Shown here in pieces: positions 59,543 to 64,000 of a DNA stretch of 64,000 nt. The notes under the pieces were generated by a model, which was given only the letters and a program-made list of their open reading frames with translations, ran no database searches and was not told the DNA's origin. The translations under genes were made by a program, and so were the position numbers. Origin of the DNA: Bacillota bacterium (GTDB taxonomy: Bacteria; Bacillota; Clostridia; Christensenellales; SZUA-584); NCBI GenBank assembly GCA_023459495.1, contig JAEWTL010000004.1, positions 124,001 to 188,000 of the forward strand. The letters run 5' to 3'. How positions within the stretch are numbered: the first letter of the stretch is position 1; every line of letters starts with the position of its first letter.

Positions 59543-60676
59543 CTAATAGTTCACATGGATCAGGATGAAGGTCGTGGTCTCGTAGTTCCAGCCGATGTCA
59601 AAGGGCACGCGGTTGCGGTCGGTGTTATGGCAGGTGACCAGCGGGTATCCCGCCGAGTCCCTGCCGGTTACCACCGCAACGTGTGTTACCTTGCCTTTTT
59701 TGACAAAGGCCACGACATCACCCGGCTGCAGTGCGTAGGCGCTCTGGTAGATGTCCGCGTACTTGCCCTTGGCAATCTGTGAGCCGCGGCCGCTGTAAGT
59801 AAGGTAGTTGCGGAACGCCTGCGCGTTCACCCATGCCCGGCTGCCCTTGCCCGCACGGTAGTTCCACGCGCTGGTCTTGGAGAACCCCCCGCCCTCAAAC
59901 AGCACCTGCGAGGCAAAATTGGCGCAGTCTCCGCCTTCGGAATTGTAGTTGGTATAGTTGGCGTTATAGCGATATTCGTTGGCCCCATCGGACGCAGCGC
60001 CGCAGTATTCGTCGGCATAGGCCACGGCGGCTATCCGCCGGTCACTTAAGCCCGATGCGTCCGCGGGTTCATGAGCCGAGATATACTGCGTCATCTCCTC
60101 CGTTACGCCCTGCTGCGAGAACGTGCCGGAGACCGGGTCATCGTACCATTCGCGGCTGGCAACCCAGCCCTCCGCCCCGTCTGTCGGGATGAGGTCAATG
60201 GAATGGTATGTGCCCAGCCGAAAGCCGTTGATTACGTCGGTATTTGTGTCATAGGTGTATTCGTACAGCGTGGAAGCGGTGAGATAGAATGCATACCCCC
60301 GCCCCACCTCCTTGACGCTGCGCAGGGACAGGTCGCTTCGGATGTTGATGAACGTGACGCCCTGTTTTTCTGCCCAGTCCGCCATGTATTTTGCGCGCAC
60401 CAGCTCATTCTCATATGCCCAACGGCCGTTGCGCTCGTCCGTCAGATATAGCGCCTGCAGGGTTTCGGCATCACCTGTCAGCACAGCTGCGTCGCGCAGG
60501 TCGAAGAAGCGCTGCAGCACTGGTTCCCAGCGCGCGCTTTCTCCTGCGCTTACCGTTGATATAGCTGCCGGACTGCCCAGCAGCAGCCCGGCCAGCACAG
60601 CCAGCACCAGCAGGGCGCAAAAGATGAACCCTGCTTTTCTCTTTTTTATCGCACGAAACCCAATCATATGCTTCAT
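59543..60676 (-). CDS. exported amidase-domain protein (Amidase_6-like)
   Basis: 377 residues. One N-terminal membrane helix or signal (about 15-38) precedes an unassigned N-terminal domain to about 190. The C-terminal domain has GGDCANFASQVLFEGGG (catalytic Cys), WNYRAGKGSRAWVN and KKGKVTHVAVVTG (catalytic His). These match the putative amidase domain found in Clostridia and Bacilli with an NlpC-like fold. It probably cuts peptidoglycan peptides outside the cell. The ATG at 60676 is chosen to start the signal sequence. Confidence 0.85.
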   Translation of the reverse strand: MKHMIGFRAIKKRKAGFIFCALLVLAVLAGLLLGSPAAISTVSAGESARWEPVLQRFFDLRDAAVLTGDAETLQALYLTDERNGRWAYENELVRAKYMADWAEKQGVTFINIRSDLSLRSVKEVGRGYAFYLTASTLYEYTYDTNTDVINGFRLGTYHSIDLIPTDGAEGWVASREWYDDPVSGTFSQQGVTEEMTQYISAHEPADASGLSDRRIAAVAYADEYCGAASDGANEYRYNANYTNYNSEGGDCANFASQVLFEGGGFSKTSAWNYRAGKGSRAWVNAQAFRNYLTYSGRGSQIAKGKYADIYQSAYALQPGDVVAFVKKGKVTHVAVVTGRDSAGYPLVTCHNTDRNRVPFDIGWNYETTTFILIHVNY

Positions 60677-60781
60677 TTTTATGACAAGAGCACGGGCAGT
60701 AGACACGGCAATGTCCGCTATTCCCACGAAATATGCCAATGCGCATCTTTGCTTGGCGCATTATTTCCATGCGCTGCCCAT

Positions 60782-60811
60782 TTGACAACATGGCAGCAAT
60801 AGCGATACAAT
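60782..60811 (+). promoter_or_regulatory. sigma-A-like promoter of gdhA
   Basis: Perfect TTGACA, 18-nt spacer, TACAAT. It leaves a leader of about 113 nt before the gdhA ATG, in which no riboswitch-like fold was evident. Confidence 0.65.
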
Positions 60812-60930
60812 AGAGGGGCCGAAAGTATTCTTAAAAAGCATACAAGTTCCTGTCTTCAGCATGCTGTTTTCGCTGAATCTATCTTCAATTTTCTTATTAA
60901 TCAAACCCGGGAAATATGGGAGGAAACGCA

Positions 60931-62184
60931 ATGACAGCTTATAATCCTTACGAACAGATGTTGTCGGTGCTCGACCGTGCAGCTGCTGAATTAGGCTGCG
61001 CGCAGAACGATTACGAGATGCTTCGCTATCCGGAACGCGAGCTGAAGGTCGCCGTGCCCATCGAAATGGACGATGGAACGACCCGCGTATTTACCGGATA
61101 CCGCGTACAGCACAGCAGCGCCCGCGGGCCCTGCAAAGGCGGCATCCGCTTTCATCCCAGCGTGGATATCGACGAGGTGCGCGCGCTTGCGGCATGGATG
61201 ACCTGGAAATGCGCAGTGGTCAACATCCCCTACGGCGGCGCAAAAGGGGCCGTACAGGTGGGCCCGGCGTCACTCAGCGAACGGGAGCTCTCACGGCTGA
61301 CGCGGCGGTATACCGCGGCCATCCTGCCCATGCTCGGTCCGGAGATGGACATCCCCGCGCCGGATGTGGGAACGGACGCGCGCGTGATGGGATGGATCAT
61401 GGACACCTACAGCATGTTCAAAGGATATGCCGTACCCGGTGTGGTCACGGGCAAGCCGATTGAAATCGGTGGGTCATTGGGGCGCAAGGAAGCAACCGGG
61501 CGCGGTGTGGTCATCGTCACGGAGGAGATCGCTTTCCGGCTTGGCATTTGCATGCAGAAGGCCCGGATCGCCGTACAGGGCTTTGGCAACGTGGGCGGTA
61601 CGGCGGCGCGTATCTTATATGATAAAGGCTGCAACGTGGTCGCGGTCAGCGATGCTGACGGTGGTTTATTCAATGAAAATGGCCTCAACGTACAGGGCAT
61701 TGCGGATTATGTGCGGACAACCGGTACGCTCAAGGGATATGAAGCCAAAGGCGTGCGGGAAATCAGCAACGAGGAACTGCTGACGCTGGATGTGGATATC
61801 CTCATCCCGGCGGCGATTGAAAATCAGATCACAGAAGCAATCGCCCCGCGTGTGCAGGCCAAGGTGATCGTGGAAGGCGCGAACGGCCCCACCACAACAG
61901 CTGCCGATGAAATACTCAGTAAAAAGGGTGTCGTCATCGTGCCGGACATACTGGCCAACGCAGGCGGCGTGGTGGTATCATACTTCGAATGGGTGCAAAA
62001 TCTTCAGGCGATATTCTGGGATGTGCATGAGATTAACACCATGCTGAAAAAAATCATGATCCGCAGCTTTGAGGAGGTTTACGCGCTGGCGGAGTCCAAG
62101 TCCGTGAGCATGCGGATATCAGCCTATATGGTGGCGCTGGACCGCGTGGTCAGCGCGCGCCGGATACGCGGCATATTCCCGTGA
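60931..62184 (+). CDS. gdhA: Glu/Leu/Phe/Val-type (glutamate) dehydrogenase
   Basis: 417 residues, typical of the hexameric NAD-linked group. QHSSARGPCKGGIRFHP, the catalytic-Lys segment NIPYGGAKGAVQV, DIPAPDVGTDARVMGWIMD and the Rossmann motif VQGFGNVGGTAA are all present. It interconverts glutamate and 2-oxoglutarate plus ammonium in the cytosol. GGGAGGAAACGCA precedes the ATG at 60931. Branched-chain or Phe dehydrogenases share the fold; length and motifs favour glutamate. Confidence 0.9.
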   Translation: MTAYNPYEQMLSVLDRAAAELGCAQNDYEMLRYPERELKVAVPIEMDDGTTRVFTGYRVQHSSARGPCKGGIRFHPSVDIDEVRALAAWMTWKCAVVNIPYGGAKGAVQVGPASLSERELSRLTRRYTAAILPMLGPEMDIPAPDVGTDARVMGWIMDTYSMFKGYAVPGVVTGKPIEIGGSLGRKEATGRGVVIVTEEIAFRLGICMQKARIAVQGFGNVGGTAARILYDKGCNVVAVSDADGGLFNENGLNVQGIADYVRTTGTLKGYEAKGVREISNEELLTLDVDILIPAAIENQITEAIAPRVQAKVIVEGANGPTTTAADEILSKKGVVIVPDILANAGGVVVSYFEWVQNLQAIFWDVHEINTMLKKIMIRSFEEVYALAESKSVSMRISAYMVALDRVVSARRIRGIFP

Positions 62185-62252
62185 TGCCAGACGGGGTTGC
62201 GATCCTGTCCGCTTGATCAGGCGCTGCCGTTTCATAAATTCTGAATCACAAT

Positions 62253-62296
62253 ACAAAGACCGCTTGTCCCGGCACGGAGGTAGGCGGTCTTTTTGT
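62253..62296 (+). terminator. rho-independent terminator of gdhA
   Basis: ACAAAGACCGC pairs with GCGGTCTTTTTGT across a 20-nt loop. Confidence 0.75.
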
Positions 62297-62311
62297 CGAA
62301 GCATACTGTTT

Positions 62312-62353
62312 TATCAGTAGTACCTTGACACAAATAGTACTATGTGATAAATT
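62312..62353 (+). promoter_or_regulatory. PadR promoter and operator
   Basis: TTGACA (62325-62330), 17-nt spacer, TAAATT (62348-62353). Inverted arms TATCA..TAGTAC (62312-62323) and GTACTA..TGATA (62338-62350) enclose the -35. The inner ATAGTACTAT (62334-62343) is a perfect palindrome. This layout suggests autorepression by the PadR protein downstream. Confidence 0.7.
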
Positions 62354-62371
62354 CCATTTGGAGGTGAGCGC

Positions 62372-62698
62372 ATGGAAGTCAGCAGCGACCTGATACGCGG
62401 CCATATCGATACCATCCTCCTAGGGTTCCTCAAATCCGGCGACAAGTACGGCTACGAGATCGGCAAGCTCGTGCTGCAAAAGACGGGCGGTCAATACGAG
62501 CTCAAAGAGCCGTCGATGTACAGCACCATCCGCCGGCTGGAGGCCCAAGGGCTGATCGAGGCCTACTGGGGGGATGAAACCCAAGGCGCGCGACGCAAAT
62601 ATTACCGCATCACGCCGCGTGGGCGCACAGTGTACGCACGCAACAAGGAAGCCTGGGCAAACGCCAAAAAAATCATCGATTGTTTGTTGGAGGAGTAA
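62372..62698 (+). CDS. PadR-family regulator
   Basis: 108 residues of PadR winged helix. LGFLKSGDKYGYEIGKLVL, PSMYSTIRRLEAQGLIEAYW and ARRKYYRITPRGR are the family landmarks. GGAGGTGAGCGC precedes the ATG. It is followed after 3 nt by the membrane-protein gene, the usual PadR plus DUF1700/DUF1048-like pairing. It probably represses its own operon. Confidence 0.93.
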   Translation: MEVSSDLIRGHIDTILLGFLKSGDKYGYEIGKLVLQKTGGQYELKEPSMYSTIRRLEAQGLIEAYWGDETQGARRKYYRITPRGRTVYARNKEAWANAKKIIDCLLEE

Positions 62699-62701
62699 GC
62701 C

Positions 62702-63358
62702 ATGGGAATTATCAATGATTATTTAAATGGGATTGAGAAGCGCTACCCCGCCACACAGGAGGTGCGCGAGCAGATCGAAGAGCTGCGCGACACGCTGCAC
62801 ATGAAGGCGGAGGAACTGCAGACGCAGGGCGTCCCCTACGACGAGGCATCCAGGCGGGCAGTGGATGATCTGGGCGATGTAACGCCGCTGCTGGATCAGG
62901 TGGCGGGCAATCTGCGCGCCGTATATGTTAACCGGCTCGCGCGCGGCAACGCCATTGCAGACAGCTTCGCCATATTCGGCACCTACCTGTTTGGCTGGCT
63001 GGTATTTTTGCTTTCCACACAGCACCAAGGATACGAATTTATTTTGCCTTTCTTGACGCTCTCCGGTCTGGTTATCGTGGGGCTTGGCATATGGCCCTTA
63101 ACCGCGCATTTCACCTACCGCAGACAGCCGGACAAAGTGGATATCATCACCATGCGCTTTCGGCGGCATATGAAGATTGCGCTGTTCAGCTGGCTCGGAA
63201 TATCGGTTGTACTCGTGTTCATCAATATTCCCATGCTATGGTCGGGATACTCCGGCGTGTGGTTCATTTGGCCCATTATCGGGATTGCCAATTGGCCGAT
63301 CAACATCTGGCTGTATCATCGTCAGCTCATCAGCGGGCGCTACGACGCGGCGGTTTGA
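62702..63358 (+). CDS. PadR-associated membrane protein with permease-prefix domain
   Basis: 218 residues. Residues 1-75 form a helical permease-prefix-like domain (NDYLNGIEKRYP, DEASRRAVDDLGDVTPLLDQ), and four hydrophobic helices follow at about 90-205. Such proteins are encoded next to PadR regulators across Firmicutes and may signal envelope stress to the regulator. Ribosome site GGAGGAGTAAGCC. Confidence 0.82.
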   Translation: MGIINDYLNGIEKRYPATQEVREQIEELRDTLHMKAEELQTQGVPYDEASRRAVDDLGDVTPLLDQVAGNLRAVYVNRLARGNAIADSFAIFGTYLFGWLVFLLSTQHQGYEFILPFLTLSGLVIVGLGIWPLTAHFTYRRQPDKVDIITMRFRRHMKIALFSWLGISVVLVFINIPMLWSGYSGVWFIWPIIGIANWPINIWLYHRQLISGRYDAAV

Positions 63359-63448
63359 CACAGAAGCGGGGGCGCTGTCCCGGCGTCCCCTGCGAAGACC
63401 TGCGATCAATGGAGCAGTACCCCCGCATATATTTTTTCGGGAGGAAAC

Positions 63449-63562
63449 ATGAAGCGGTTCTTTATATCGATACTGGGTTTTTTAAATATCTGCGCAATCG
63501 GCATCATTTCGGCGCTGGTTTGCGCCGCGTCTGCGCTTTTCCTTCCGAAAAACCGCTTTTAA
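63449..63562 (+). CDS. 37-residue single-helix membrane peptide
   Basis: A 37-codon frame with a strong ribosome site GGGAGGAAAC directly before ATG. It has a basic start MKRFF, a long hydrophobic helix (about 5-32) rich in Ile, Leu, Ala and Cys, and a basic end PKNRF. This charge layout is typical of small membrane proteins. It lies 90 nt after the PadR module. It could be a regulatory micropeptide; no homologue is recognised. Confidence 0.55.
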   Translation: MKRFFISILGFLNICAIGIISALVCAASALFLPKNRF

Positions 63563-64000
63563 CTGCCTGACGTCAAATCTCCGCTCATTCTCTTTCCCTA
63601 TGGTGCAACAGGATTCTTCGTCGCTTCCGCTCCTCAGAATGACAGCGGGGCCAAGATGCTGAAAAAAGTGCGAGCGATTAAACAAAACTTCCGAATCCCG
63701 TCATGCTGAGCCCGCAGGCGAAGCATCTTTTACGCTGATGGGCTGTCGAACTCTCGCCACTTTCAATGCATCATGTGACAGCGGGGTCTTGGCAAATCGC
63801 AAACTCTCCAAAAACATCTGGCTATACCAATTTCGGCACGTAAGCGCGCGCCTGAACGCGCCTGAACGAGGCAGGATACGACCGGAAGAGTAGCTTTCAC
63901 CTAATTATCCCCCAACAATCCCCGCGATATGGGGCGAATTTTAGCGGCATTTTACTTTATATTCAAATGGATATACAATATTTTCAAAATTAAATGAGGC
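63563..64000. repeat. repeat-rich non-coding stretch
   Basis: 438 bases with no supported gene. A sequence related to GGATTCTTCG...CCTCAGAATGAC at 63611-63643 occurs in inverted form at 63700-63729 (reverse strand AAGATGCTTCG...GCTCAGCATGAC). TGACAGCGGGG occurs at 63640-63650 and again at about 63775-63785. The unit GCGCCTGAAC is repeated in tandem at 63848-63867. The last 50 bases are AT-rich. The pattern suggests a small mobile intergenic repeat. Confidence 0.6.

Noticed and set aside
63482..63685. 67-codon reverse frame
   Set aside because: Most of it is a translation of the intergenic repeat and the antisense of the small membrane peptide.

Overview
The window looks like a chromosome segment of an anaerobic, GC-rich member of the Clostridia (Bacillota). 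The evidence is the gene content: an [FeFe]-hydrogenase-like protein, a two-gene SufC/SufB iron-sulfur system, a sortase, UgpC/MalF/MalG-type sugar ABC transporters, GPH symporters, PadR and XRE regulators, strong AGGAGG-type ribosome binding sites and sigma-A-like promoters. No rRNA, tRNA, CRISPR array, transposase or prophage gene was seen, so the genus cannot be fixed.

Region 1 (1-18.3 kb) is a carbohydrate locus built around a divergent promoter region (13670-14011). Leftward runs a tightly packed ten-gene operon: MDR dehydrogenase, Gfo/Idh/MocA oxidoreductase, three different uroporphyrinogen-decarboxylase (URO-D)-superfamily proteins, a GH42-like hydrolase, a PfkB kinase, a GH38 alpha-mannosidase-like enzyme, L-fucose isomerase and an esterase cut by the window edge. 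Four junctions overlap by exactly 8 nt. Rightward runs a second, canonical GH38 alpha-mannosidase with a GPH symporter. Together they suggest uptake and breakdown of a mannose- and perhaps fucose- or arabinose-containing glycan, with an unexplained oxidoreductive/URO-D branch.

Region 2 (18.4-28.3 kb) is a second sugar system. It has an ABC transporter (ATPase, two permeases, lipoprotein), a LacI regulator whose reading frame has no ATG/GTG/TTG start, three LacI-type operators, a GH94 phosphorylase and a GH1 beta-glucosidase. It fits import and phosphorolysis of a beta-glucoside disaccharide.

Region 3 (28.3-48.5 kb) is mixed housekeeping and accessory genes: TVP38-type membrane protein, hydrolase, acetyltransferases, metallophosphoesterase, HD-GYP protein, an XRE-cupin/acyl-CoA synthetase/DNA glycosylase/cupin/[FeFe]-hydrogenase-like run, a sortase/methyltransferase/acetyltransferase run, an FAD-Rieske oxidoreductase paired with a tocopherol-cyclase-like protein, a glycosyltransferase-acyltransferase fusion, SufCB and a Crp/Fnr regulator.

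Region 4 (48.5-64 kb) has an MFS exporter, a repeat-containing lipoprotein, ppnP, an XRE regulator with three phased operator repeats and two small membrane proteins, a phosphatase/flavodoxin pair, a coiled-coil FtsX-type ABC transporter, a split TSUP transporter, an amidase-like cell-wall protein, glutamate dehydrogenase, a PadR module and a short membrane peptide. The last 438 bases are repeat-rich and non-coding.

The most striking non-coding feature is a modular array of five consecutive stem-loops found twice (42884-43033 and 52432-52579), each time between convergent genes. Its outer hairpins are conserved and its inner hairpins differ between copies.
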